From positions 307,420 through 371,419 of the forward strand of contig JXTC01000087.1 in assembly GCA_002914845.1 (NCBI GenBank): a stretch of 64,000 bases of DNA, given 5' to 3'. This document shows positions 1 to 11,432 of this stretch, piece by piece (positions within the stretch are counted from its first letter, which is position 1; the number at the start of each line of letters is the position of its first letter). The position numbers and the translations under genes are program-made. The notes under the pieces are model-generated. The model saw only the letters and a program-made list of their open reading frames with translations. It was not told the origin of the DNA and made no database searches. The stretch comes from Trema orientale. Its lineage: Eukaryota; Streptophyta; Magnoliopsida; Rosales; Cannabaceae.

Positions 1-20
1 TATTTATATAGGTCACGTGA
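1..20 (-). promoter_or_regulatory. Core promoter of a minus-strand gene lying left of the window
   Basis: Read on the minus strand, this edge gives a G-box CACGTG (plus 14-19) followed a few bases later by a TATA-type box, CTATATAAATA, that reaches base 1. The order G-box then TATA, and the lower AT content of 1-260 compared with its surroundings, fit a plant proximal promoter firing leftwards out of the window. The transcribed gene is not visible. The alternative is a chance TATA in AT-rich DNA, although an adjacent perfect G-box makes that less likely. Confidence 0.45.
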
Positions 21-836
21 GCCGTTGATTTCATCATGATTTGATCTACATCGAGATTCGGGGGATTGGACGGTTGATATGCGAGGAATGGGTATTCGAG
101 TGTGGGGACAGTGGTGTGTGATGAAGCGGGAACTATGAGCGCGTACTTGCGACGCATCAATGTCGGAATCGTTTCCGTTCTACTCGACTTTTCACTTTTG
201 TTGTTTTTTCCATTTTCATGAGGTTCTTATCTTGTACCGCGCACCCGCATCATCCAATGTTTGTGGACAGATCAAGTCCGTCCATTAGTGGACATATCAT
301 AGTAAGATTATCTTTGGTAGATAGGAAAGAAAATGGAAGATAAGGAAAAAATAGGAAGAGAAAAAATAACATTTTTTGAGTATGTAGAGGAGGAAGATAA
401 CTAGTGTAGATTAAAATGACAATTTATTATGTTATTAAATTTCATTTCATTTTTCTCCTCGAAAAGAAATTTGAATTTAAAAAAAAAAAACTATTATCAA
501 TTAATACATAAACTATTTTAACAGATTTGAACCCGCACCTCCCAAAAATTTAATTTCCTCTTTTAAACAAATTTTTCTCCTCCTTTTTCTCTTCATTTTA
601 GGGGAGAAATATTTGGTGAGCCTACTCAAAAATTCTTCATCTATTTTTTTCTTCCATTTTTTCTTTCCTATCAAACAACTATTTTTTTTCCTCAAATTTT
701 CTTTTGTATCTATTTCCACTCTCTTTTTCCTCTCTAACAAAGAAAGCCTAAGAGTAACTATATGAAGCAATGACAAATACAATTTGTCAATAGCATTTAC
801 CCATATACGTGTACCTAATCATATCATATAATTAAA
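21..836. other. Upstream/intergenic DNA, no gene
   Basis: Bases 21-260 are comparatively GC-balanced and may be upstream promoter sequence of the gene to the left. From about 300 onward the DNA is AT-rich, with polypurine and polypyrimidine runs. No coding signal or repeat boundary was seen. Confidence 0.5.
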
Positions 837-1521
837 TAGGGACGTCAATTTCACCGAACAGGGTGGTGCACCGCAGTGCACCGACCCGAATGAGATCGGC
901 TTTCACTGTTATAAATAGTGCGGGGCATGGGGTGGGGATTCTCCATTTAATATTTAGCGGAGCAGGGTGAGTTTGGGATTGAGTGCCCCGCACCGACCCC
1001 GCCCTGATTATATATAAGTTAATTTCTATTTTTTTATATAATAATGATTCAAGTAGATTTAAAAAAAAAAAGATCTAATAATATATAGTCATATACTAAT
1101 ATTATTTGAGTTATTTGGGATTGTGTTAGCTTTATGAATGAACGATATACTATATGATTTTAGTATTAAATATTTTACATTTGACAATTCTAACATGTTA
1201 ACTATTTGAATATGTTTTTTGGTTATTTAGGTCTAAAATTAGAATTTTCAATGAAGTTAACTTTAATTTTGATTTTTTTCGATGTATTTAGATTTTTAAA
1301 AGATTTGGACTAACATAGGATTGTTTAATTTATTCAAGATGACGATTCCAAACGGGGACCCCGATATACTAATGGGAAAACCGATTCCCGATAGGGATTC
1401 TCCAAAATTGCCCCGCACCAAATTAAATGGTGAATGATGCAGAGATGGTATAGTAAAATAATAATGGGGATGGGGATAGTAAACACAAAACCGATCCCGG
1501 CCCGCCCCGTTGACATCCCTA
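837..1521. mobile_element. hAT-like non-autonomous DNA transposon with intact 8-bp TSD
   Basis: The element starts tagggacgtcaa and ends with the inverted match ttgacatcccta, 11 of 12 positions. It is flanked by a perfect 8-bp direct repeat, taattaaa (829-836 and 522-529 past base 1000, i.e. 1522-1529). An 8-bp duplication is the hallmark of the hAT superfamily. Both ends carry short GC-rich blocks (cggggc, ccccgc) and the middle is AT-rich. There is no transposase coding, so it is a 685-bp non-autonomous copy. The intact duplication suggests a fairly recent insertion. Confidence 0.8.
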
Positions 1522-2142
1522 TAATTAAAACAATATAAATATAAGAAAATTACTTGAAGATTCGATCGTTTTGAATTAATATATTCACTATTAATATTAT
1601 TGTATAATGAAGGCTTTCCACAAGTATCTCACTTGTTTTATATCAATTAGCATAACACAGATAGTTATCTCACAATTTATAAATGTTACAGATTTACTGT
1701 ATTTACTCACCAATTAAAATATGACACGAGACTGACAATTTGAATATGACACGATAACACAATTCGAAATCTGCACATTTAATGAACATGTTTGGCACAA
1801 AATTGACTTGAATTGATATAATTAATTAATTTTTTATCAAAATATATATTGAAATATTAAATAATTACTTTATTAAAAAATATTTTTTAACAAATTTCTT
1901 GAAATTGAACTAAAAAACAATAAACTAATGAGCTAATTTGTCTTAATAAAATAAAAATAAGTGAAAAAATCAAATAAATAAAATAATTCGAATATTAAAA
2001 GTGTCATGACACGTCAATTTAAAGAGCATTTTCATTAAACGGATAATCCATATATAACACAAAATCCGCACAATATAAATGGATCGACACAAAATGATAC
2101 AAATTGTCAACGCGTCAACACATAGAACGATATTATAACAAA

Positions 2143-2262
2143 GAGAAATGCTAAATGCACTATCTTTCTCACACTTTTTTACATTCTCCAGTCTCATTGT
2201 CTGACACGTGAAGACAAGCAGTGAGATGAGTGTAAAAAAGTGCGTTGCTAGCATTCTTCTTA
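2143..2262. mobile_element. Small MITE-like inverted-repeat element
   Basis: The left arm, beginning gaaatgctaaatgcac, is mirrored by the right arm, which ends gtgcgttgctagcattc. The arms also share a run with acttttttacac and a cacgtg-containing centre. Related arms occur at 42909-43096 and 59168-59345, so this looks like one member of a dispersed family. It has no coding capacity. Confidence 0.5.
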
Positions 2263-2267
2263 TAACA

Positions 2268-2432
2268 AATGAGATCTTTGCCACTATTCTAAAATTAGAA
2301 TTGCACACTTTTTCATTATATTACATCAAATCGTCCCATAATTGTACAAGAATGAGATCTTTGCCACTATTCTAAAATTATAATTGCACACTCTTTCATA
2401 TATTACATCAAATCGTCTCATAATTGTACAAG
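2268..2432. repeat. 83-bp tandem duplication, 2 copies
   Basis: The segment starting aatgagatctttgccacta at 2268 recurs at 2351 with only a few substitutions and one short indel. Each copy ends ataattgtacaag. It lies immediately next to the small MITE at 2143-2262. Confidence 0.85.
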
Positions 2433-3419
2433 TAATTTGTCAATCATTAAAGTAAATTTACTGAAGTCATCTCAACCGCTAAAGTAGTGTACCACGTGCT
2501 CGGAGACTGAGCTTATGTTGTGTTGTGGTACATAGTATAATTGCTTAATGGCATATTGTTGTTGTTGAAGATATTGTCGATGGTTTTTCGAACGGTTCCA
2601 GTGACTGACGTCGCGTGTGTTGAATGGCGTGCAGAGCATCCTATCGGATAATACTTAATTATATATATATATATTTTCCTCCTTTCAATTTATTCCTTTC
2701 ACTAATTTTGGCTTTCCCTTCTTTATATCCACTCAATAAATATCTCACTCCAATCCATTCCCTAAAACATATGAATTTATTTTTGCATAATTGCTTTTCC
2801 CGTAGGAATTTTAAGACAATTTTAACCTTTTCGTAGGAATTTAACTCCCACTCCAACTCCCACTCCAACTCCCACTCCCACTCAATTTCGAATATAAAGT
2901 TTGCAATGAATCCGTATCATAAAGACTATTTATATGCTCATGACTGCCGATATTAAAATTGTTACCACATTCTTTTTTTCACTATCATAAGGAGTGTTAC
3001 TATATTCTCTACCGGTAGATGAAATTTTTATACAAAAAATTTAACAGCCATAGTAGGGTGGTGTGGTGTTTGAGTTGTAGAAGATAAGGTATTGTGAAAA
3101 TGGGTAATACTATGGAAATTCGAGAATCCATAGTATGATTGCTCAGTGGCATGTTGACGAGTTTGTTTGCTTACTCTTCAAGTGTAGCCAAACAAAATGA
3201 GCTGTGGGCCTACGGTAGTGTGACGGAAAAGAATTTTAATAAATTTAGGCATTTCTAACCAATTATAGTCGCTCATGGTCAAGGAGTGATATAAGACGGA
3301 ACGATATAACATCCGTAGTTTTACACCATTAAACGATCGTGATTAGGTGACTATATATACAGCATTCCTCAAAGAATTAGGGAATAGGGAAAGAAGTACA
3401 AAAGTCAATAAAAGAGTTA
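2433..3419. other. Intergenic DNA with a short satellite and a diverged repeat pair
   Basis: A small tandem run of actccc/actcca units lies at about 2847-2882. A phrase containing atagtataattgcttaatgg near 2535 recurs in diverged form near 3133. No gene was recognised. Confidence 0.45.
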
Positions 3420-3710
3420 AAAGGGACTCGGGTCTCAAGGCTGACCACGTCCACTAAGGGCAGGGGGTTGGGTTTCTGCTTTGTGGCTCTGGCCGAGCCC
3501 TGATGGAGTTTGGTCCACAAGTCCCATAGGGCTATTTATGGATTGGCTGCCAAAGGAAAGGAGAGTGGGATCTACCATCCTTCTCTCCACTCTATTGGGT
3601 GGCTATGCTCCAATTTTTCCAGTTGGCTAATGACAGAACGTACCACCTTCGTTTCACCATATTTATGTTGGCCATTCCAATTTCCAATTCCATGCCTCAA
3701 GGATTTTTAA
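3420..3710. other. GC-richer unclassified segment
   Basis: This block is clearly less AT-rich than its neighbours. A 66-codon open frame (3510-3710) runs through it, but the protein has no recognisable domain and no flanking splice structure was found. It could be part of a non-coding transcript, a decayed exon or an element fragment. I do not call it a gene. Confidence 0.3.
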
Positions 3711-3961
3711 CTTACAAAATGACAAAACCCACCTCACAAGAACAGCCCTTCTCATCTTTCATTCTTCAATTATTTTAATGAAGTTTTCTATTTGTTTTGC
3801 TCTATATGGAAAATACAGTCATGTATTCTAAAAGAATCATATAAGTAATATAGTAAAATATGAAAGTCTATGAATTTAGTTGGGTGTGCTTGGTTTCTCA
3901 CTTTTAACCAGTAGGATTATGATCTGGTTAATTATTTTCATCATATAAATTTTTTGGACGT

Positions 3962-4092
3962 GTCTACAGTAGGAGCGTCCCTACGTAAGGTCTTGTTTAT
4001 ACACCGTTTGATAGGAATCTGTGTATAAACAGATTCTCATCAAACAGTGTATAAACAGAGAACTTACGTAAGGACGTCCTGTTATAGCCGCT
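3962..4092. mobile_element. Foldback MITE (near-complete hairpin)
   Basis: Almost the whole element is two inverted arms of about 60 bp. The left arm contains tacgtaagg and gtttatacac; the right arm carries their complements gtgtataaac and cttacgtaagg. The arms meet around 4022-4028, with almost no spacer. No coding sequence is present. Confidence 0.7.
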
Positions 4093-5500
4093 TCTAAATT
4101 TTTTTGCTAATTTTATTGATGGGAAATTTTCGTAGTTATTGATATTTGTGTTTCTGACACCAGATTTTATAATCATACTACGTAGACAAAATGCAAATCT
4201 AGCAACAAAACTTGGGTTTCAAATCAATGGCCTAGAAAAAGGGCCTTTTATAGCTGTCATATTTTGATATAAGAGTCATATATTTCTCTTTCTTTTCTTT
4301 TTCTTTTTTTTATAAACAGTCATATATTTCTCTTAGCTTTATGGCATTAGGTGATTCGCATCTTCAAGCATATTCTTCCAATGTGTTTGACGTGATACTT
4401 TCCTAAATATTTCCCTCTCAATTTACTTGAACTAAATAATGGAAAGACAGGTTACCCTATCACTGCAGCCAAACATTATATAAATATGTAGTACTTATTA
4501 TTTGCTTTATTTATTGTACCTACTACTTCTAGTTGAATGACAATAAGTTTTGTAACCACTTTTATATGTACGTATATTTCCACGAAGAAGTATATGTGTG
4601 TGGTCTACATGTGTAAATAATATTAATATTACTTGCAAAATCTTTGGAGCTTGTCTACTAATATGAAGGTTTTTAGAACCTAAACGACATGTTATTTCTT
4701 TTTTTTTAATGAGACATTCGATCTTTAAACCTTCATTAGAACATGTTATTTCTTGCTTTGATCAAATTATGTATGTGTTTTGAGAGTCCGAAAAAATAAA
4801 AGTAACATAAAATCAGTAATTTACCTTCAATGTATGTACTTTTGTTGGGTTGAAAATAAAAACAAAAACGGTGGCGAATTCATCAAATCAATCAAAATTG
4901 ATACTCCCATTTGGAAGTTCTCTCTTCAATTTCTCTGTAGCTCCCTCTTCTATATTTGCTGTCAAGCATAATTTTATTCTGAGGGAACAGTTTGATTAAT
5001 GTATTATATATATACACTATATCTTTTGTGTGGAATTGATGCTTTTTTTTTTTCCAGAGTGATACTCATTCAAGTATTGATTACGACACTACAACTTTAC
5101 ATTGAGCTATTATGACTAGTCTTATATATATAATTTTTCAAATTCTAACTTTAACTTGAGTCTGTTCGAGCTTGAATGGACATTTCCTTTTATAAAACGG
5201 GCTTCTCTAGGAATATTATTACTGAAAGTAAAAAGTTTCAATAAGAGTACACACTACAACATAAAATGATTATAATTTCAAACCCTTCAAAGAGAGGAGA
5301 CAAAAAGTGGATCACAAACAAACCAGAATTAAGATTTTTGGGTTACCATCAAGGATAACAAGGATCACCAACATCAATTGCCTTCACCTGCTCCTGGACT
5401 GCATTATGGGCGGGGGAAACTAAGATCTGTAAGATGCCCACACCTTCTGAGATTTACGCCCGTAGAAGAAAAAAACAACTTAACTGTCTAACCAGATCTA
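4093..5500. other. AT-rich intergenic DNA
   Basis: No gene, RNA or bounded repeat was identified here. Short open frames (for example 4780-4971) are low-complexity and lack family resemblance. Confidence 0.4.
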
Positions 5501-5579
5501 ATATTTCAGATGCAAGATCTGGTAAACAGGCTGAGAATCCACACAAAAGTGATATTACAACCAGATCTAAAATCTGAAC

Positions 5580-5760
5580 TTATTAGAAAAAAAAAAAAAA
5601 AAAAGGAAAAAAAACTCCAATCCCTAAGAAGAGATCATGGAGAAGAGAATGAAGAGGAGGAGGAGGAGGGGGAGCAAGAGCAGGAGGGGAGGAGAAGAGG
5701 AGAAAGAGAGGAGGGGAGGCCAAAGAATGATAGGGGTCTCCCTCTTCGACCTCTGCGAGC
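5580..5760. repeat. Polypurine tract
   Basis: A poly(A) run at about 5588-5604 is followed by a long, almost pure purine stretch of gag/gga units reaching about 5720. The two overlapping open frames across it encode only Lys/Glu/Arg-rich strings and are composition artefacts. On the other strand it is a CT-rich tract like those in plant 5' leaders. Confidence 0.6.
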
Positions 5761-5949
5761 GGCGCCTGAGAAAGTTTTTTTTTTTTTTAATTGGAGAAAG
5801 AGGGGAGCAACTTGTTAGGTGCTTGAATAGACATTTGAATCTGGTTTTATACTATTATTTTTCTTTCTTTTTTTTCTTTTTGTGAAACTTTGTTAGACTC
5901 AGATCCGGTTTTATACCACTATGGCATTACTATCTTTTACCACTAAAAT

Positions 5950-6120
5950 CATGAGTAATGCTAGTTATATGGTGCTTAGATTCATTTAATATATTAGTCT
6001 GTTATTGAGTGATCATTATAATTACTATCTTGAGTCCTTTACATTCTCATTTAAAATGTAATTATAATTACATAATAATAGACTGGCACAATACCATATG
6101 ATACCTCTTAGAATGACTCT
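5950..6120. mobile_element. Possible degraded MITE
   Basis: The left end (gagtaatgctagttatatgg) and the reverse complement of the right end share a diverged pattern that includes tatggt..tgc and tagtctgttattga/tagtctattattat. The resemblance is weak and no target duplication is clear. Confidence 0.3.
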
Positions 6121-6339
6121 AATCATATATAAGAGGAAATAACCAATGATATTGAAGAAGGGGGAAAAAAGAAAAAAAATAAAGAAAGAATACTAATGAG
6201 CTCATACAATATCCAGCACTATATTGCGTATTTGCTATTATAAGCTTAAAATTTGAAAGATTCAAGATCGCAAATATATCAAATTTTTGATTTATTATTC
6301 AAGATAAATAAATATAAAACTGGTTGTCGCCGTTGTTGC

Positions 6340-7770
6340 AATTGTAAACTGAATTCTGTTGTTTTTGCAACAGTGGATCGTAATGTTATTGTTGCAATAC
6401 TGAAATATTGAACGTGTGCTTTATAGATGACAATTACAATGGAATAAAATGAAAAATAATAAAAATAAATGACGCACGAGATTTTTACATGGTTCAGCTA
6501 TTTTCCAACGGCCTACTCCGGCGTGGTCACGCTCAGAAAAAGAAACATATTAGTAGAAATATTTAAAGTATAAATACCAATAACTTATTCAAGAAAGACT
6601 CCCTCAAATCTTAAAACACCATGTTAGACTCTTCTCTTGATACATTCAGCGAGCTCCATTCGTCTTACTTAACTCCACACACAGCGTGCTTTCAATTCCA
6701 TACACTAGGACTCCTTCCTATATACGAGAACCTATTTTGTCCTGAAAAACACCCAGCCCTTCTCCCGAAGGACTCTTACAATATCAAGTACTTTTCCTAG
6801 AGTTAATCACTCTAAAAATATTTAAGGCTCACACAAATGAAAACAAACTCCTAAAATCTCAATTATAATAGTTGGGCACAAAAACACTAAATAAAAAGCT
6901 CTCACTTAGTATACTTTTCTCCAATGAAGTGCATGCCAATTGCTTGGAATAGCTGAGCTTTTATAGACAAGCTTCCAGCCTCTTACACGTTTCGCCCAAC
7001 TGTGAGCAAGCTGAAAATCAGAAATGAATGATTTCCCATGAAATCTGTTGTCATTTCTTATTTAGACTATTAGAAATCTGTTGCAACAACTTTCATGAAT
7101 AATCATTGAAATATATCCAGGTGTATTGAGGAATGTTCTCCACGAATTTGGTTCCTCTTGATCAACTGAAATCTCTTATTTACACCTCAAAATATTTTTC
7201 TTAAACACAAGAATTGATTTTACAATTAATTAGAGTCAATTAAATTAATCAAGAGAACTTTCTTTAAATAGGCAGATCTGTTGCAACAGATAAGATCGAC
7301 AGATTTGACAACTTAATATTAAATTAAAAAAAATCAATTTAATTTAATGAGATAATTATTAGTACCAATTATAGATGAAAATTAAAACTAAATTACCTTA
7401 GAAAAATTGCCCAACAATAATGATTAATGATTGAAATAACTATGGCAAGAATCAATCAAATAAATCAAGAGGTAAATCAAGCTTTAAATGGAAAAGAAAA
7501 AATCAGAGATAAGATATTCTATCTTACTCATTCAAGTACACCTAGCCACGAAAATCCATCAAAATATGACCACATTTTAGAAATAATAATTATGGAAATT
7601 AAACTCAAGAAGTAAAGAATAAAAAGTTTCCAAAAATGAATTCCGAACTGCAGAATTTGTTGTAAACAGAATAGAGAACATGTTGCAACAAGTCATTACA
7701 ATAACAATAGACAAGTTGTTAATAGACAAGTTGTAACAACTTGTTACAAAATTCACAACAACTTGAGTTT
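6340..7770. repeat. Unclassified interspersed repeat rich in the palindrome ctgttgcaacag
   Basis: The palindrome-like words ctgttgcaacag, tgttgcaaca and acaacttgtaacaagt-type variants recur across this stretch (for example near 6358, 7077, 7270, 7680 and 7735). Near 6480 there is a GC-richer phrase containing tttttacatggttcagc. A comparable phrase (tttttacgagattcgac) occurs in the insertion at 34294-36042, so both may carry parts of one repeat family. No coding was recognised. Confidence 0.35.
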
Positions 7771-8322
7771 GAAGTTTTTATCTTTTAAAATGCCAAAATC
7801 TTGGACCTGACAAAATTCTACAATAGGTGAGATTATGTGAAATTTTGTCTATTAATTATAATCAATTAGTGACAAACAAACACGTTATGATATATTAGAA
7901 ATTGATAATTAATACCCAATAGCGGTACTCATTGAATAAAGGTTCTATATTATTCTCATCAACTGTGTAATATTACGTGCAATTAAACACGGTAAAAGTC
8001 ATGATTAGCATAATGCTTTTTCAATAACCATTCAAAAGTGCGGCACTCGATGGTAGCATGTGAGTGCAAAGCGCAAGCGCAAACATAAGTCCTACGATGT
8101 ACAGTAGTGCTTAATGCTTATTATAACGTGTAGCCACGTACGTTAACACTGCTCAAAATACCATATATAATTTATACATTGCACTTAATGAAGCCAATAT
8201 TAAAAGTTGGATATTCTTGAGTTTATACAAGCTGATTAGTTGATCATGTATATATATTTTTTTTTTCTAAAAGACATACACTACTTTAATTACTTTTGAT
8301 TTTGACTTAGACATTATAATTA
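7771..8322. other. AT-rich intergenic DNA
   Basis: I see no gene or bounded element here. Confidence 0.4.
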
Positions 8323-9073
8323 AATGGAAAAATTACAAAGTATCTCAGGAGTTTAGGCAACATTTAAATTATCCCTTTAGTTTTCATAAATAAACAAAAA
8401 TCGTTTTTGATTGAAAAATTGATAAAAATTCCACCTCTTCTAATTTGGCCAAAATTAAATAAGAATTTCTTAATAAAAATTACCAAGATTCCATTTCCAC
8501 AATACCATTAATTGACATATAAATAATAGAAAATATTTGAAAATAACCTTGTATTTCATAATTTATTTTTTTTTTGGCAAAACCTCTGTGTTTTAAGAAA
8601 TATACCCATTTGAATTTGAATTTTTATTATAATTAAAAGCCTTGTTATTTGACTAATATTAAAATTCGACCTCCTCGTATCATCGAAATTATTTAAATTA
8701 ATGGAAATGATAAAAATATTCTTAGTAAATGGTATTTAGATTTAAATAAATATAAGAATTATCTATACTCGTTTCTAAATAACATTCGATTTTTCAATTA
8801 ACCTCATAAATGATATAATAGTTTCCAAACAATTATTTAAATATACAAATACAAAGTTAAAATGTAATAGAAACCTAAATCCATCCTCCACTAAGCATAA
8901 TTTTCTCGTTTCTTGTTACTTTTCTCAATTCAGTTTATATAAGAAGGTCGGATTTAAAAAAATCAAATTACAAGGATTTTTGTAATAAAAAATTAAATTC
9001 AATGGGATTTTTGTATATTTTTCAAAACATAAGGGGTTTCATTAAAAGTTGAAATATAAGGTCATTTTGTGAC
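8323..9073. mobile_element. Possible long-TIR element
   Basis: The first ~80 bp (around aacatttaaattatcccttt and aaacaaaaatcg) resembles the reverse complement of the last ~80 bp (ending near 9073). The match is imperfect and the boundaries are approximate. No protein coding was found between the arms. Confidence 0.3.
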
Positions 9074-9084
9074 TGAGGATATAA

Positions 9085-9500
9085 ACGAGATAGGGTTAGA
9101 GAATATGCCCTCCCCGTCCTCACCTTTGTATTTTTTCCTGGTCCCATCCCCCATCCCCATTTAAATGGGGGCAGGGAGGGAATCCCCTTCAAGGTTAGGG
9201 TCCCCAACGGGGAATTCATCATATAGGGAACAAAAAAGGAAAAAGAAAAAAAATTATGTTAATAACATTATAATTATTATTCTACTATACTAATAGCACA
9301 ATATTTGTGTTAATTATATATATTTTTAATTGTCATTAATTATGTATGTACAATAAATATAACAATTCTAGAATATATAATAATAATAATATATAAGCAT
9401 ACAGGATGGGTTCGAGGCGGGGATTCCATCCTTTATCCCAGCCTTATGGATGGCTTTCCCTCCCCACCCTGTCCTCGACAACACTCCCCAAACTTGCTCC
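9085..9500. repeat. GC-rich block, likely decayed DNA-transposon fragment
   Basis: Blocks rich in ccctccccg and ggcggggattcc flank an AT-rich centre, as in the hAT-like element at 837-1521. No matching termini or target duplication could be found, so the assignment is tentative. Confidence 0.25.
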
Positions 9501-9501
9501 A

Positions 9502-10165
9502 TTAGGGGCAAAAGCAACTCCAACCGAACTGTATTTTACAGTTCTACACCAAAATAAAGTCCAAATACGGCTCCAACTGAACTTTAAAAGAAAACTCTAT
9601 TTTAGAGTTTAAACAGTGAAACACCAAATATAATGTGATACTATAGGTTTAAAGTTTAGTCTAGAAACTTTATTAATCCCAATTCTACCCCTTAAATATA
9701 ATAGGCAATGAATTTTATTCTCTTTGTGTCCTTTTCTTTAATTATTTGTCTAATAATATTATGATTTTATTTAAATTCTTTTAATTCATTTAATAATTAA
9801 ATTGGCATTTTTTAACACAAAAATATTAATAAACTAAAGTAAAATTAATTTATTAATAATTATAATATTGAAGTCCAAATAAATTACCACTAGAAAACAA
9901 CATAAATTAAAGCAATACTTTTAATTTAGTTATGTATATTGAATTAATTATTGTAGTTTTAGTTTACCTAAATATGTAATTAAATAATTAATGGAATATA
10001 TTAGTTGATTACACATTCAAAAATGAGAAAAAAGAAAGGGAATATTCATTTTAGTATAAGATTTAAAGTTTTGGGTTAGAGATTGTCTTTGAAGATAGTA
10101 TGAACAAAATTGTAAATTAGTGTAAAAGTTATACCATTTTGAAGTTTTGGATTGGAGATGGCCTA
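9502..10165. mobile_element. Possible Mutator-like element with 'ggc..atctccaa' termini
   Basis: The left end contains gcaactccaaccgaac. The right end read in reverse contains ggccatctccaatcc, a terminal motif common in plant Mutator-like elements. The interior is AT-rich and non-coding. The exact ends and the duplication were not resolved. Confidence 0.35.
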
Positions 10166-10355
10166 AAGCCTCACAAGGAATATTGACATCCCTATTTTGT
10201 GACGTATAAAGATAATGATTATAAAAAACGTATAAGACTTTCAATCCACTACCCTATTTTTTTCCTATGAGACCATTTGTAAAATAGACTTTTTTAATAG
10301 TTGTTTTAAAAGATAGACATCCTTTTTAAATTTTTTTGTAAAATAGACCTTTAAA

Positions 10356-10575
10356 GTGATAACTAGATCAAACACATATGTGCCAGACCAATAAAAGGCC
10401 TATTATACAAAGAATTTTTAAATGTGTCTATTTTTCAAAGTACACTATTAAATGTTTATTTTTAAATGATAATTCGATCAAATACATACGTGCCAGATCA
10501 ATAAAAGGCCTATTGTACAAAGAGTTTTTAAATGCAACTATTTTTCAAAGCATACTATTAAATGTTTATTTTCCC
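10356..10575. repeat. 110-bp tandem duplication, 2 copies
   Basis: Unit 1 (10356-10465) and unit 2 (10466-10575) share the landmark tgccaga(c/t)caataaaaggcc, spaced exactly 110 bp apart, and the following caaaga(a/g)tttttaaatg. A partial third, more diverged unit precedes them. The short open frame across the repeat (10378-10599) has no independent support. Confidence 0.85.
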
Positions 10576-11092
10576 GAACTTTCCCTTTTATGTGATTAAT
10601 ATTAGTATTCTCCTTTTTTTCGGTTTGGAGTATTAGTAGTATTAGTATTTCTTTGGTTAAAGGTTCAGATTAAGGGTAGTTATGTCTTTTACCATACCAA
10701 TTTTGATCAAATAATTAGATAAATAGATGAAATTTATATTGAAACATTTTGTTATTTTTAAAAAACCGGATAGATTTATTGAGCATTGCCATCTATATTT
10801 TAGAATTTTCTCTAATAACAAAAAAGACTTTGATTGTGGTTATCTTTTAAAAGAAAATCACTCACTCGTATAGTTTATAAACATAAGCTTTTAAAGCTGG
10901 TGAGTACTTCTGAGTTGTGACAAACCATTAAGGAGTCCGAAACTTCATTTTTTATTTTCTTTTGGAAAAGCAGGGAAGAAAATTTTTATATCGAGCGAAA
11001 ACGGCAAAAAGCATAGTACCTATTTCTTATCATTTTGCTTTGTGTTTATCTATTCTAAACAGAAAGAAAGAAGGAGATCCCACATTAAGCAC
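10576..11092. other. AT-rich intergenic DNA
   Basis: Nothing recognisable. Confidence 0.4.
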
Positions 11093-11421
11093 TACCTTTT
11101 TTTTTTGATGAAAAAAAAAAAAGAAGAGGGGGTGACCAGCGTGGCTACCCTCCCTGGGCGTGATTATAGGAGTTCCAACCCCGTTCAAGAATGCTCCCCA
11201 AGATTCTACGGACAGGTCGCTATCATCGGGCAGTGGAGTGAGTCACATGAACTCCATCTGAACAACTAGCGAGAACGGTGCCTTGGAGCCTGAGATAGGG
11301 GTACTGGACTAGCAAGAGTCCTTTCACATTTAAGACTTCCAAAAGGAGCCATCCATATTTGAACCCGCGACCTTCAGCTCCAAAGATAACAACGCTGCTA
11401 CTAGACCACGTGTTCAGCGGT
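11093..11421 (-). mobile_element. tRNA-derived SINE
   Basis: On the minus strand the element opens with a tRNA-like head: a box A-like gtggtctagtagcagc (plus ~11394-11409) and, about 30 bp on, a box B-like ggtcgcgggttcaaatat (plus 11355-11372). This is the internal RNA polymerase III promoter layout. A tRNA-unrelated body follows, ending in a homopolymer-rich tail near 11100. Flanking 11-bp direct repeats (11082-11092 and 11422-11432) match at 9 of 11 positions. The length (~330 bp) is at the upper end for plant SINEs. It cannot be a functional tRNA because no cloverleaf closes. Confidence 0.7.
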
Positions 11422-11432
11422 ACACTAAGAAC

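Noticed and set aside
5510..5885. Lys/Glu/Arg-rich 102- and 82-codon frames
   Set aside because: Direct translation of a polypurine tract; no domain, promoter or splice context.
9022..9612. Short proline/glycine-rich frames in the GC-rich block
   Set aside because: No domain and no splice or start context; the block resembles decayed transposon ends.
11355..11409. A tRNA gene on the minus strand
   Set aside because: Box A and box B are present, but no cloverleaf with a closing acceptor stem can be formed; the SINE explains the signals.
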